A DNA stretch of 64,000 nucleotides from Bacteroidota bacterium (GCA_025998875.1 AP024675.1:755589-819588); one strand, 5' to 3'; positions 43,050-53,393 are shown, counted from the stretch's first letter. Notes: generated by a model not told the origin, from the sequence alone. A program made the numbers and translations.

Positions 43050-43825
43050 AGGCGCACCAACACACGATCGTCTTCGGTCGACATCCCGTGCGGGAATGGC
43101 TCCGAGCCGGGAAACCGGCCGAAAAGCTCTACATTCGGGAAGACCTTCGCACTTCTTGGCTGGGCGAACTGGAGCACCTGGCCCGCCAGGCGGGCGTGCC
43201 CGTGCAACGAGTACCAGCAGAACGGCTACAGCGCCTTACCGGCACCCATCGCCACCAGGGCGTGGCCTTGCTGGCCGGGCTGGTCTCCTACTGGGAACTG
43301 GACAAGCTGCTGGAGAACGCCTTCGCCCGCGAGCCCACCCCCCTGCTTCTGGTCCTGGATCAGTTGGAAGACCCTCAAAACCTGGGAGCGATCCTCCGCA
43401 CAGCCGAAGCGGCCGGCGTTTCGGGCGTGATTGTGCCCCGGCATGGATCGGCTCCTATCGCGGGAGCCGTGCTGAAAAGCTCGGCTGGCGCGGCCGCTCA
43501 CCTGCCCATCGCGCGCGTGACCAACCTGGTCCGCGCCCTGGAAACCCTCCGGGAGGCGGGCTTCTGGATCGTGGGCGCTGAAGCCGAAGCACAGACCTGC
43601 CTCTGGGAGCTGGACTACGCCGATCCGATCGCCTTCGTCATCGGAAGCGAGGGGCACGGTATCCGTCCGCTGGTCCGTCAACACTGCGATTGGCTGGTGC
43701 ATATCCCCATGCAGGGCCGCGTGGGATCGCTCAACGCCTCGGTGGCCGCGGGCGTGCTGGTGTATACCGCCCTGGAGGCTCGCTGGCGACGGGCCCGCAG
43801 CGGCCCCGAAGCCCCCCGCCCTTGA
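43046..43825 (+). CDS. SpoU/TrmH-family rRNA 2'-O-methyltransferase (RlmB-type)
   Basis: This 259-residue protein has an N-terminal substrate-binding domain (FGRHPVREWLRAGKPAEKLY) and a C-terminal knotted SPOUT domain: LVLDQLEDPQNLGAILRTAE, FVIGSEGHGIRPLVR and VGSLNASVAAGVLVY. RlmB methylates G2251 of 23S rRNA; exact site choice is inferred from the family. The ATG at 43046 overlaps the lgt stop, and a longer frame reading through lgt is rejected. Confidence 0.92.
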   Translation: MKAHQHTIVFGRHPVREWLRAGKPAEKLYIREDLRTSWLGELEHLARQAGVPVQRVPAERLQRLTGTHRHQGVALLAGLVSYWELDKLLENAFAREPTPLLLVLDQLEDPQNLGAILRTAEAAGVSGVIVPRHGSAPIAGAVLKSSAGAAAHLPIARVTNLVRALETLREAGFWIVGAEAEAQTCLWELDYADPIAFVIGSEGHGIRPLVRQHCDWLVHIPMQGRVGSLNASVAAGVLVYTALEARWRRARSGPEAPRP

Positions 43826-43846
43826 GCGAGATTACAGAACACCCCT

Positions 43847-46660
43847 ATGGAAACGCGCCTGCACCCCGAAACCCGGCAAGGACACCGCTACCTGATCGTC
43901 CGTGGCGCACGACAGCATAATCTGAAAAACCTGGACCTCTCCTTGCCCCGCAATCAGCTCATCGTCGTCACCGGTCCGTCGGGAAGCGGCAAAAGCTCGC
44001 TGGTCTTCGATACAATCTACGCCGAAGGATACCGCCGCTACACCGAATCCCTGAGCGCCTACGCCCGGCAATTTCTAGAGCGCATGCCCAGACCGGATGT
44101 GGACAGGATCGAAGGACTCAGCCCCGCAGTAGCCATCGAACAGAAGACAGGTTCGCGCAACGCGCGCTCCACGGTAGCTACCATAACGGAATTGTACGAC
44201 TACCTGCGTCTGCTCTTCGCCCGCATCGGCCGCACCTACTCCCCTGTATCAGGCCAAGAAGTCACCCGAGACACCCCGGAGCGCATCTGGGCACAGCTGG
44301 CCGCCCAGCTGCACAGAGGAACTCGTTTCTACGTGGCCTTTCCCCTGCAGCTGCGCCCGGGCCAGGAACTGCAAGAAGCCCTGGCGATATGGCGCGATCG
44401 GGGTTTCTATCGCCTCCTCCGGGGTGTGGAGGTTTTGGACACGGCCCACGATCCCATACCGGCCTCGTGGGCTGCAGAGGAGCTGGGCCTGCTGGTCGAT
44501 CGGTTGCTCTGGGATCCAGACGAAGAAACGCTTCGAAGCCGACTTGCGGAGGCCGTCGAGCTGGCCTACCGGGAAGGGGAGGGATACTGCTGGATCCGCA
44601 CCCTGGATGGACGTACTTTTCGGTTCAGTCGGCATTTCGAACGCGACGGCCTGCGTTTCGAAGAACCCACCCCCCAGCTGTTCAGCTTCAACAGCCCTTT
44701 TGGCGCCTGCCGCACCTGCCAGGGCTTCGGTCGCGTACCCGGGATCGATCCGGATAAGGTCGTTCCCGATCCTCGACTCTCCATTCGGGAAGGAGCCATA
44801 GCCCCCTGGCGCACAGATAAACACCGCACCTGGCTTGATCGCCTCCTGCGCCGTGCCCATGAGGTGGGTCTGCCGCTCGAGGTGCCTTACGCCGCGCTAT
44901 CAGAAGAGCACCGACGCCTGCTCTGGAAGGGATGGCCCGGCTTTGAGGGTATCGAGGGCTTCTTCCGGGAGATCGAGGCCCAGTTCCACAAGATGCACTA
45001 CCGGATCTTCTACGCCCGTTTTCGGGGCTATACGACCTGCCCGGATTGCCAGGGATACCGGCTGCGTCCCGAGGCCCTGTACGTACGCGTAGGAGGCAAG
45101 CATATCGGTGAGGTTGTCTCCCTCTCCATCGGCGAGGCAGAGCGCTTCTTCCGATCCTTGAAGCTTACTGAATACGAAGAAGCCGTCGCGGCTCAGGTGC
45201 TGGGAGAAATCCGGCGGCGATTGGACTACCTAGTGGCCATCGGACTGGATTACCTCACCCTGGATCGGCTAACCATGACGCTCTCCGGGGGTGAGGTGCA
45301 GCGCATTCATCTGGCCACCGCGCTGGGAAGCGCCCTCGTGGGGGCCCTCTATGTGCTCGACGAACCTTCGGTGGGCCTGCACCCCCGGGATACGGAAAGG
45401 CTCATCCATATCCTCTACCGATTGCGCGATCTGGGCAATACCGTGCTCGTCGTAGAACACGATCCGGACATCATCCGGGCGGCCGACCATATTGTCGAGC
45501 TCGGTCCAGGTGCCGGCCAGCAGGGCGGCCAGCTCATCTTTCAGGGTTCGTATCCGGAACTGCTCCGCCACCCCCAATCCCTAACCGGAAGCTACCTGAG
45601 CGGGCGGCGAAGCATTCCTGTACCGGAGCGGCGGCGTCAGGGCCAAAAGGCCCTTGTGCTTTACGGGTGCCGCTCCCATAACCTGAAAAACATCGACGTG
45701 GCCTTCCCGCTCAACGTGCTTGTCTGTGTGACCGGCCCCAGCGGTTCGGGCAAATCCACGCTCGTGCACCATACCCTGTATGAGGCGCTGCGCCGGCTCA
45801 AGGGACAACCCGAGGAGGAAGAGCCCGCGGTGCGCAGGGGCCTGTATGATCGCATCAGCGGACATGAACACCTTGATGCTGTGGAGCTCGTAGATCAGAG
45901 CCCACCCGGACGCTCCTCGCGCTCCAATCCGGTCACCTTTGTCAAAGCTTTTGATGCCATCCGGGAACTGTACGCGGACCTGCCCCTGGCCCGCGCACGG
46001 GGCTACAGCCCGGGGTTTTTCTCCTTCAACGTCGAAGGAGGACGATGCGAGGCCTGTGCCGGAGAGGGCTGGCAACGCATCGAGATGCAGTTTCTGGCCG
46101 ATCTGTACCTACCCTGTGAGGTCTGCGAGGGACGACGATACCGGGAAGAGGTCCTGGATGTACGCTACCGAGACCGAAGCATTGTGGATGTGCTCCAGAT
46201 GACGGTCGACGAGGCGGTGGCCTTTTTCTCCGAGCACCGCAAAATCGTTCAGCGTCTGCGCGTACTCCAGGATGTGGGACTCGGATACCTGCGGCTCGGA
46301 CAGCCCACCCCCACGCTATCCGGCGGCGAGGCCCAGCGCCTCAAGCTGGCCGCCCACCTGGCCGAGCCCCATCGGGGTCCTACCTTGTACCTCTTCGATG
46401 AACCCACCACGGGACTGCATCTCGACGACATACGACGGCTGCTGGGTTGCTTTGAGCGGCTCCTGGAGCAGGGGCATTCCGTCGTGGTCATCGAGCACAA
46501 TCTGGAGGTGATCAAATGCGCCGATTACGTGATCGATCTGGGGCCGGAAGGGGGCGAGCGCGGAGGATATCTGGTGGCCTCGGGCCCCCCGGAGGCGATC
46601 GCCCGCCACCCGGAGAGCCCCACGGGCCGCTACCTCCGGCGGGCCCTGGGATGGGAATAA
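43847..46660 (+). CDS. uvrA: UvrABC excision nuclease subunit A
   Basis: UvrA scans DNA for bulky damage in nucleotide excision repair. This 937-residue protein has two ABC ATPase modules with Walker A GPSGSGKS at 43-50 and again near residue 630, ABC signatures LSGGEVQRI and LSGGEAQRL, and zinc-finger cysteine pairs (CRTCQG, CPDCQG; CEACAG, CEVCEG). The ATG at 43847 follows a 21-base gap from the methyltransferase. It ends directly against the convergent hemY stop with no gap. Confidence 0.98.
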   Translation: METRLHPETRQGHRYLIVRGARQHNLKNLDLSLPRNQLIVVTGPSGSGKSSLVFDTIYAEGYRRYTESLSAYARQFLERMPRPDVDRIEGLSPAVAIEQKTGSRNARSTVATITELYDYLRLLFARIGRTYSPVSGQEVTRDTPERIWAQLAAQLHRGTRFYVAFPLQLRPGQELQEALAIWRDRGFYRLLRGVEVLDTAHDPIPASWAAEELGLLVDRLLWDPDEETLRSRLAEAVELAYREGEGYCWIRTLDGRTFRFSRHFERDGLRFEEPTPQLFSFNSPFGACRTCQGFGRVPGIDPDKVVPDPRLSIREGAIAPWRTDKHRTWLDRLLRRAHEVGLPLEVPYAALSEEHRRLLWKGWPGFEGIEGFFREIEAQFHKMHYRIFYARFRGYTTCPDCQGYRLRPEALYVRVGGKHIGEVVSLSIGEAERFFRSLKLTEYEEAVAAQVLGEIRRRLDYLVAIGLDYLTLDRLTMTLSGGEVQRIHLATALGSALVGALYVLDEPSVGLHPRDTERLIHILYRLRDLGNTVLVVEHDPDIIRAADHIVELGPGAGQQGGQLIFQGSYPELLRHPQSLTGSYLSGRRSIPVPERRRQGQKALVLYGCRSHNLKNIDVAFPLNVLVCVTGPSGSGKSTLVHHTLYEALRRLKGQPEEEEPAVRRGLYDRISGHEHLDAVELVDQSPPGRSSRSNPVTFVKAFDAIRELYADLPLARARGYSPGFFSFNVEGGRCEACAGEGWQRIEMQFLADLYLPCEVCEGRRYREEVLDVRYRDRSIVDVLQMTVDEAVAFFSEHRKIVQRLRVLQDVGLGYLRLGQPTPTLSGGEAQRLKLAAHLAEPHRGPTLYLFDEPTTGLHLDDIRRLLGCFERLLEQGHSVVVIEHNLEVIKCADYVIDLGPEGGERGGYLVASGPPEAIARHPESPTGRYLRRALGWE

Positions 46661-48079
46661 TCACCCGCCCACCGGCGCGGCATGTTCTTGCCGGGAAGCA
46701 TCGAGCAGACGTCGAGCCAGGTTCAGGCCCTGCGCCACGCAGGCGCCCACCGACACCCCCTGGCGATAGCTACCCAGCAGATATAGGCCCGGGAAGGTGC
46801 GCTCCATCCTCTCGATAGCCTCCAGCGCTTCAGCGTGCCGGCCCGTGTACTGGGGAATGGCGCGCTCCCAGCGATGTATGCGCACGAAAACCGGCTGAGC
46901 ATTGATGCCGAGCAACTCCCGGTAATCCCGCAACACCCCGTCGAGCAAAGCCGCATCGGACAGAAAAGCCCGTTCGGGACGCGTGGCGCCCCCCACCATA
47001 GCCGTAAGCGCTAGCTGACCTGCCGGAGTGCGGCCGGGAAAAAGCGTACTGCTCCACAGGCTACCCAGCACAAAACGCCCTTCCCGGCTCGGACAGAGAA
47101 AGCCAAACCCATCGAGGGCGCGCGGCACGTCTTCCTGCCGGAATGCCGTATACACCACGGCAAGAGGCGCATACTCGATCTCCTCCAGCCGGCGCGCTGT
47201 CTCCCCATCGAGGAACCGCACCAGGGAGGCCGCCTCGAAGGATGGAACAGCCAGCACAAGGTATCGGGTGCACACTCGCTCCGCTTGCCCCTCGCGGATC
47301 AGAAAGGCCTCAAAGCCTCCTTCTGGAAGGGGGAAGAACCGCTCCAGGCGGGTGCGCAGGTAAATCCTGCCAGAGAGCGCCTCGGCCAGGCGCTCGGGCA
47401 GCACAGAAAGCCCGTCGCGAAAGCCATACAGGGGCGATGGAGGGGGAACCTCCCCGGAACGCCGAGCCGCCTGGCGACGGTAGGCCCGCAGAGCGCCGAC
47501 CAGGAGCGAGCCCGCCTCCCGCTCCCATCCGTACAGTATGGGAAAGGCGGTGCGTATCAAGAGGCGCTCCGGATCGCCGGCATAGATCCCCCGCACAAAC
47601 GGATCGACAACATACTCCATCGCCTCCCTGCCCAGACGCCGCCGCATGAAGGCGGCCACGGATTCGTCTGGATCGGCTCCCCGCAGCTGGGCCAAATCCC
47701 CGAGCAAGCGCAGCTTGCCGAACCAGGAAAGCAGGGGCGTACGCAGAAACTCCCCGGGCCCCTGGGGAAGGGCCAGGAGCCTGCCTCCGCGCACGATATA
47801 GCGGTTCCTGGACTCGGGGGCGGCGTAATGGACCTCGCCCTCCAGACCCAGTTCTCCGATCAGCTTCCAGAGCGCCGCATCCCGGCGCGCCAGCGTATTG
47901 GGGCCGAGCTCATAGAGGTAGCCGGATTCGCGCACCGTCCGGATGCTCCCGCCCACGCGCTCGGAACGCTCCAGAAGCTCCACATCCAGACCGGCCGTAG
48001 AGAGGGCGTAGGCGGCCGCAAGACCGGAAATCCCGGCCCCCACCACAAGCACCTCACGCCGTCTTGCTTCCTCGGACAT
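46661..48079 (-). CDS. hemY: Oxygen-dependent protoporphyrinogen oxidase
   Basis: HemY oxidises protoporphyrinogen IX to protoporphyrin IX. This 472-residue flavoprotein has the FAD fold EVLVVGAGISGLAAAYALST, ERVGGSIRT, GPNTLARRD and the C-terminal FAD contact YLLGSYRQGVSVGACVAQG. It is the last gene of the haem operon and overlaps hemH by 26 bases. In Gram-positive bacteria related enzymes work on coproporphyrinogen, but the nearby hemN argues for the classical protoporphyrin route here. Confidence 0.93.
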   Translation of the reverse strand: MSEEARRREVLVVGAGISGLAAAYALSTAGLDVELLERSERVGGSIRTVRESGYLYELGPNTLARRDAALWKLIGELGLEGEVHYAAPESRNRYIVRGGRLLALPQGPGEFLRTPLLSWFGKLRLLGDLAQLRGADPDESVAAFMRRRLGREAMEYVVDPFVRGIYAGDPERLLIRTAFPILYGWEREAGSLLVGALRAYRRQAARRSGEVPPPSPLYGFRDGLSVLPERLAEALSGRIYLRTRLERFFPLPEGGFEAFLIREGQAERVCTRYLVLAVPSFEAASLVRFLDGETARRLEEIEYAPLAVVYTAFRQEDVPRALDGFGFLCPSREGRFVLGSLWSSTLFPGRTPAGQLALTAMVGGATRPERAFLSDAALLDGVLRDYRELLGINAQPVFVRIHRWERAIPQYTGRHAEALEAIERMERTFPGLYLLGSYRQGVSVGACVAQGLNLARRLLDASRQEHAAPVGG

Positions 48080-49187
48080 CGTCGACTTCCCTTCTGGCCT
48101 CGGCCGTTAGATGCAACAGGCCCTCTACCTGCTCGGCGAGAGCCTCGATGAAGTGCGGATGATCGTTGAGCGCGCGCATGACGACGTAGTGGCGGATACC
48201 GGCCCGTTCCGCCTCGGCGCGGATCTCGATATCCAACTCGTGACTTGTCTCGATGTGGTCTGTGACAAATGCCACGGGCACCACAAGCACGCTCTGTACC
48301 CCGGAACGCGCTAGCCTGTGTATTGTATCCGGCGTCGAAGGCTCCAACCAGCGGGCAGGCCCCACTTTGCTCTGAAAGGCCAGATGATAGGGCCGATCAT
48401 ATCCCCGCAGCCGCATGACGGCCTCCACCGTAGCCCGCACCTGGTGGGAATACGGATCTCCCCGCCGCACATCGGACAGGGGCGTGCCATGTGCACTGAA
48501 GACGTAGTGCACCCCGGAACGGGCTTCCGGAGGCAAATCCTTCTGGAGCGTCTCGTCCATGCGAGCCGATATCGCGGCCACAAAGGCGGGATGATCCGGA
48601 TAGGAGATCACCACGTGTGTGGGCCAGAGCGCTCGCCCCCCGTTGCGGCGCACGGTCTGCTCAAACCAATCTCGAAAGCTGGATCCCGTGGTCGTGCGCG
48701 AATACTGCGGATAAAGCGGAAGCAATACGACCCGATCCGTACCCTCCCGACGCAACGCCTCCACGACTTCCCAGGAGAACGGATGCCAGTAGCGCCAGCA
48801 CAGGTAGGTACGAAATCGGTACCGATCGCCCCAGGTGGCGTTGAGCCGCTCCTCCAATGCGCGGGCCTGCAGTTCGGAAAGCGGGGTGATCGGCGAACGG
48901 CCCCCGATCTGGGCGTATTTCTTGCGCACGGAGATGGCCCGCGTGCGCGCAATAAGCCGGGCAATGGCGCGCCGCAGACGAGGATACCGATCCACAGGCC
49001 CCATGGAGATGATATTCGTGTCGGAAAAGAGGTTGAACAGAAACGGCTCCACAGCCTCCAGGCTATCGGGTCCGCCCATATTGAGCAGCACCACGGCAAT
49101 ACGCTCACCGGGTCTGGGAATCGGACCCATGGGCAGAGTCCGCTCCCGCACCGGGGGCCTGGGCACGCGACGAAACACATACGGCAT
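48054..49187 (-). CDS. hemH: Ferrochelatase
   Basis: HemH inserts iron into protoporphyrin IX. This 377-residue protein has VVLLNMGGPDSLEAVEPFLF, LPLYPQYSRTTTGSSFRDW, the catalytic VHYVFSAHGTPLSD region and late VVPVAFVTDHIETSHELDIE with the conserved His and Glu. The ATG at 49187 has a strong GGAGGTG site. The N-terminal 28 residues before the family core are an extension. It lies 14 bases after hemN and overlaps hemY. Confidence 0.95.
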   Translation of the reverse strand: MPYVFRRVPRPPVRERTLPMGPIPRPGERIAVVLLNMGGPDSLEAVEPFLFNLFSDTNIISMGPVDRYPRLRRAIARLIARTRAISVRKKYAQIGGRSPITPLSELQARALEERLNATWGDRYRFRTYLCWRYWHPFSWEVVEALRREGTDRVVLLPLYPQYSRTTTGSSFRDWFEQTVRRNGGRALWPTHVVISYPDHPAFVAAISARMDETLQKDLPPEARSGVHYVFSAHGTPLSDVRRGDPYSHQVRATVEAVMRLRGYDRPYHLAFQSKVGPARWLEPSTPDTIHRLARSGVQSVLVVPVAFVTDHIETSHELDIEIRAEAERAGIRHYVVMRALNDHPHFIEALAEQVEGLLHLTAEARREVDDVRGSKTA

Positions 49188-49201
49188 GGAAACACCTCCT
49201 T

Positions 49202-50569
49202 TCAGATAACCCGGGAGAAGCGAAACCCCTTTTCTTCCAGCCTTGCGCTGTGGACATCGAAGCATCGAGCCACATGGCGGATCAACAATCGCCCCGCAAA
49301 CGTGACCCGAATACGATCCGGATCCAGCTCAAGGAGGCCGTCTTCGGCCAGGGTCGTAAGCGCGCGCAGGGCATCGGCAAAGTACGTGTCGAAGTCGATG
49401 CCCCACTGCGCCTCGATGCGCGGTTTGTCCAGAAAACCGTAGTTCATCAGCTGGCGGATGACGAAGCGCCGCAGTCGATCGTCAAAGCTCATCCGATAGC
49501 CGGCCGCCACCGGAAGACGACCCTGCCGGATCATTTCCCGATATCGGCTCAGGTCGCGCGTATTCTGCACATAGGCCGCTTCCAGCTCGCCGATGCCGCT
49601 CATGCCCACAGCCAGAAGGTCCGCATCGGCGTGTGTGGTATATCCCATAAAATTCCGCTGTAGCGTGCCCTCGATCTGCGCCCGGCTGAGCGCATCATCT
49701 GGCAGAGCGAAGTGATCCATGCCGATGTAGACGTATCCGGCGGCGGTGAGGCGCTCGACCGTATAGGCGAAAATCTGCCAGGAGACCTCCGCCGAGGGCA
49801 GCGCCTCCGAAGGGATAAGCCGCTGGTGGGGCCTGAGGTGGGGAACATGCGCGTAACGGAAGACGGCAAGCCGGTCCGGACGAAGCGTGAGCACGAGCTC
49901 GAGCGTGCGAGCGAAACGCTCCACGGTCTGGTACGGCAACCCGTAGATGAGATCAAAATTCAGACTGTAAAAGCCCAGCTCACGGACCCATTCGCTCACC
50001 TGGGCCACCAGCTCATAGGGCTGCAGACGGTTTACCGCCTCCTGCACGCGGGGATCGAAATCCTGTACGCCGATGGAGATCCGGTTGAACCCCGCCTGCC
50101 GGAGCGCGGCCAGTTTCTCAAACTCCAGCCCCCGGGGATCGGCCTCGACGCTGATTTCCGCCTCTGGATCGAAAGGGAAGGCTGCCCGGAAGGCTTCGGT
50201 GAGGCGCAGGAGCGCCTCGGTTTCGTAATACGTGGGTGTACCCCCGCCCCAGTGCATCTGCACCACGGAACCCGTATCCGAAAGCGCCTCCCGGAGCAGG
50301 GCGATCTCCTCCAGCAGGCTCTCCAGATAGGCCCGCATGAAATCGCGGTTGTGCGATACGCGCATCGTACAGCCGCAGAAGTAGCAGAGCGTATCGCAGA
50401 AGGGCAGATGCGCATACAGGGCCAGGGGACGTCGGGGATCCCGTTGGGCCAGCAGGGCGCGATACTCCGATTCCGTGAACTCCTCCCCAAAGGCGGGCGC
50501 GGGAGGATAGCTCGTATACCGCGGCGCGGGACGATCATAGCGGCGCAACAAATCGATCGTGATCATCAT
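49202..50569 (-). CDS. hemN: Oxygen-independent coproporphyrinogen III dehydrogenase
   Basis: HemN makes protoporphyrinogen IX without oxygen, using radical SAM chemistry. This 455-residue protein has the complete motif Cys58, Cys62, Cys65 and the extra Cys67 (CDTLCYFCGC), which separates HemN from HemW. VQMHWGGGTPTY, GVQDFDPRVQEAVNR and GLPYQTVERFARTL are further HemN marks. It supports haem synthesis when oxygen is low. A 78-base gap separates it from hemE. Confidence 0.95.
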   Translation of the reverse strand: MMITIDLLRRYDRPAPRYTSYPPAPAFGEEFTESEYRALLAQRDPRRPLALYAHLPFCDTLCYFCGCTMRVSHNRDFMRAYLESLLEEIALLREALSDTGSVVQMHWGGGTPTYYETEALLRLTEAFRAAFPFDPEAEISVEADPRGLEFEKLAALRQAGFNRISIGVQDFDPRVQEAVNRLQPYELVAQVSEWVRELGFYSLNFDLIYGLPYQTVERFARTLELVLTLRPDRLAVFRYAHVPHLRPHQRLIPSEALPSAEVSWQIFAYTVERLTAAGYVYIGMDHFALPDDALSRAQIEGTLQRNFMGYTTHADADLLAVGMSGIGELEAAYVQNTRDLSRYREMIRQGRLPVAAGYRMSFDDRLRRFVIRQLMNYGFLDKPRIEAQWGIDFDTYFADALRALTTLAEDGLLELDPDRIRVTFAGRLLIRHVARCFDVHSARLEEKGFRFSRVI

Positions 50570-50647
50570 TTCCTTATCCTTATGCTGGCCTCGTTATCGC
50601 GCACACCCCCTGCCCCCGATCTCCACCGCCCATCCGGAAAGCGCCAC

Positions 50648-51703
50648 CTAGGGGGAAACAGGGGCAAACTCCGAAACAGGAAACCCATGCACCGCCTCCA
50701 CAAAGGCCTGCGCATGTTCTGGAGGCGTATCGGGCAGGATCCCGTGCCCCAGGTTGGCTATGTAGCCCTGCACGCCGAAGGCGCGCACCATGCGCCAGGT
50801 GCGCTCCTGGATGTAAGCGGGATCGGCGTACAGGACGGCGGGATCCAGATTACCCTGCAGGACCACCCGATGGCCCAGGCGCTCGCGCGCCCCGGTGGGA
50901 TCGATCGTCCAGTCCAGGCTCAGCCCGTGGGGTTGTAGCTCGGCCAGCGGCTCGAGCACATGGCCTCCATCTTTGGCAAAAACGATCACGGGTACTCGGC
51001 CCCGGAGGATTTCCAGCACACGCTCCAGCGCCGGAAGCGCCCATCGGCGGTAGTCCTCCGGGCCCAGCAAACCGGCCCAGGATTCAAACACCTGCACGAC
51101 GGCGGCGCCGGCCTCCGCCTGCGCCAGAAGAAACTCCCCTACCACCGCCGCCAGCCGATCGAGCAACTGCCGGGCGGCCTCGGGATAGGCGTGCAGGAAG
51201 CGCCTGGCGACGGCAAAGGATTTTGAGCCCTCGCCCTCGACCATATAGGCCATGAGCGTCCAGGGAGCACCGGCAAAACCGATCAGCGGCACGCGACGGG
51301 CCAGCGCAACGGTGGCCTGCCGAACGGCCTCGAGCACATAGCCCAGATCACGCTCTATGATCACCGAACGGAGCCGACGCAGCTCCTCCGGCGCGCGAAT
51401 GGGCTCCAGCAGTCGCGGGCCCTGCCCCGAGTCGATGCGCAACTCCATACCCATGGCCCGCGGCACGACCAGAATATCGGAGAACACGATAGCCGCATCG
51501 ACCCCGAGCCGATCTACGGGTTGCAACGTCACCTGAGCAGCCAGCTCTGGGGTAGAGAGCATGGTCATAAAATCCGCCCGCCTGCGCACGGCGCGATATT
51601 CCGGCAGGTATCGGCCCGCCTGACGCATCATCCAGACAGGCACCCGATCGACAGGCTTTCGATGCAGGGCGCGCAGCAAACGATCGTTCTGGTATTCGCT
51701 CAT
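50648..51703 (-). CDS. hemE: Uroporphyrinogen decarboxylase
   Basis: HemE removes four carboxyl groups to give coproporphyrinogen III. This 351-residue TIM-barrel protein has VPVWMMRQAGRYLPEYRAVR, VDAAIVFSDILVVPRAMGME and GFAGAPWTLMAYMVEG, all diagnostic. The ATG at 51703 overlaps the hemD stop (ATGA) and follows a GAGGAG site; a longer frame upstream is not coding. Confidence 0.97.
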   Translation of the reverse strand: MSEYQNDRLLRALHRKPVDRVPVWMMRQAGRYLPEYRAVRRRADFMTMLSTPELAAQVTLQPVDRLGVDAAIVFSDILVVPRAMGMELRIDSGQGPRLLEPIRAPEELRRLRSVIIERDLGYVLEAVRQATVALARRVPLIGFAGAPWTLMAYMVEGEGSKSFAVARRFLHAYPEAARQLLDRLAAVVGEFLLAQAEAGAAVVQVFESWAGLLGPEDYRRWALPALERVLEILRGRVPVIVFAKDGGHVLEPLAELQPHGLSLDWTIDPTGARERLGHRVVLQGNLDPAVLYADPAYIQERTWRMVRAFGVQGYIANLGHGILPDTPPEHAQAFVEAVHGFPVSEFAPVSP

Positions 51704-52473
51704 AAGCTCCTCGCGGAAAGCTCCAGTTCCAGCCCTTTCAGAGCGGCGCGCAGACCGGCCGGATCGGGGTGGGGCGAGACGGCCGCTGGCTCCAGGCCGG
51801 CAGCCTGCAGGGCGCGGGCTGTGGTGGGGCCGATAGCGATATGTCGGACCTGCTCCCAGGGCAGATCGAAAAGCCGCGTCAGGGCCACGGCCACCGCCGA
51901 GGGACTGAACCACACCACCCCGTCGGGTCGGCGAAGACGCCAACGTCGCCTCAGATTCCAGAACGCCTCCGGATCCAGAGGCTCGGGAGCGTAGAGCGCA
52001 AGCTCCAGCACGGGAATACCCCGCTGCCGAAGGCCTTCCGGAAGCACATCGAGCCGTTCTGCGCTGCAGGGGAACAGCACAGGCCCGCTGATCCCATCAT
52101 CAAGTACGGCCTGGAGCATCCCTTCGGCTCCGCCTCCGCCGATGCGCCGCGGGCGCCAGCCAAAGGCCTGAGCGTATCGGGCGGTGGCGGGCCCGACCAC
52201 GTAAACAGAGGGGCCGCGCAACAGACGCGCCTCCTGGACCGGATCCAGGCTAAGCGCCCATCCCAGATGCGCTACCGATCGGGGGCTGGTAAAGAGGATC
52301 GCCGCTGGATCCGGCCAGCTGCGGAGCGAGCGCAACACGGCCGAAACGGGCCGGGGACATACGGCGAGCAGGGGGGCGGCCTCTACCTGCCAGCCCATCC
52401 GTTCGAGCTCCAGACGAAAGGCATCGCGTGGATCCCGCGCGCGCAGATGCGTTAACCAAAGCAGCGCATTCAT
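51700..52473 (-). CDS. hemD: Uroporphyrinogen-III synthase
   Basis: HemD closes and inverts the linear tetrapyrrole made by HemC. HemD proteins are poorly conserved; this 257-residue protein is called by its two-domain pattern (AILFTSPRSVAHLGWAL, VYVVGPATARYAQAFGW, DGVVWFSPSAVAVALTRLF, HIAIGPTTARALQAAGL) and by its place between hemC and hemE with four-base overlaps on both sides. Confidence 0.9.
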   Translation of the reverse strand: MNALLWLTHLRARDPRDAFRLELERMGWQVEAAPLLAVCPRPVSAVLRSLRSWPDPAAILFTSPRSVAHLGWALSLDPVQEARLLRGPSVYVVGPATARYAQAFGWRPRRIGGGGAEGMLQAVLDDGISGPVLFPCSAERLDVLPEGLRQRGIPVLELALYAPEPLDPEAFWNLRRRWRLRRPDGVVWFSPSAVAVALTRLFDLPWEQVRHIAIGPTTARALQAAGLEPAAVSPHPDPAGLRAALKGLELELSARSL

Positions 52474-53393
52474 GTCTCCCTCCAGGAATGCCGCAGCTCT
52501 TCAGCCCCCTGCCGCAACAGGCGCTCGCCCAGCCGCTCCCCCAGCGACTCGGGCTCCTGGATCGGCCCCGCAAGTCCGAGCTCGAAAACGGGATGTCCCT
52601 GCACCCCCAGCACCCTTCCGATCAGATAGAGCTCCGATCCCGACCGGCGCGCCAAGGCGCCAACCGGCACATGACATCCCCCGCCCAGGGCACGCAGAAA
52701 AGCGCGCTCGGCCCGAACGGCGCAGGCCGTATCCGGATCGTGTAGCACCGCCCGAATGCGCTCCTGCCACCTCCCCCCGTCCATACGGGCCACGACAGCC
52801 AGCGCACCCTGGCCGGGAGCGGGCAGCATGATCTGCTCAGGAAGGCGCTCCAGCCGGTCCTCAGGCATTCCCAGTCGGCTCAGACCCGCCTCGGCCAGCA
52901 CGAGGCCATACCACGTGGAGCGGGCCAGTTTGGCCAGACGGGTATCCACATTGCCCCGCACCGGAGTGATCTCCAGATCCGGACGCCAGGCCCGAAGCTG
53001 GGCAGCCCGACGCAGACTGCTCGTCGCCACAAGGGCTCCCGGCGGCGCCTCAGCCAGCCGCCCGCTCTTCCGGTGGGGGACAAACACATCATACGGGGAA
53101 GCTCGCGGGGGAATGGCCAGAATACCCAGTCCTTCGGGCAACTCGGTGGGCAGATCCTTGAGGCTGTGTACGGCCAGCTCGATGCGTCCATCTAAGAGCG
53201 CCTCGTCGAGGGCTTTTGTAAACAGCCCCTTGCCCCCGATACGATAGAGCGGCTCCTCCAGACGCCGATCCCCCTCGGTTTCAATGAGCACCAGACGCGT
53301 GCTCAGCCCTGCCTCCCGCAACCGATCGGCCACCCAGCCGGCCTGCATGCGGGCAAGTGCGCTCTTTCGGGTGCCGATGCGCAGCTCATCCAT
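52470..53393 (-). CDS. hemC: Porphobilinogen deaminase
   Basis: HemC polymerises four porphobilinogen units on a dipyrromethane cofactor. This 307-residue protein has RIGTRKSALARMQAGWVA, SLKDLPTELPEGL, catalytic-site VATSSLRRAAQLRAWRPDL, RGNVDTRLAKL and Cys240 in GGGCHVPVGALA, which holds the cofactor. The ATG at 53393 overlaps the hemA stop by eight bases. Confidence 0.97.
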   Translation of the reverse strand: MDELRIGTRKSALARMQAGWVADRLREAGLSTRLVLIETEGDRRLEEPLYRIGGKGLFTKALDEALLDGRIELAVHSLKDLPTELPEGLGILAIPPRASPYDVFVPHRKSGRLAEAPPGALVATSSLRRAAQLRAWRPDLEITPVRGNVDTRLAKLARSTWYGLVLAEAGLSRLGMPEDRLERLPEQIMLPAPGQGALAVVARMDGGRWQERIRAVLHDPDTACAVRAERAFLRALGGGCHVPVGALARRSGSELYLIGRVLGVQGHPVFELGLAGPIQEPESLGERLGERLLRQGAEELRHSWRET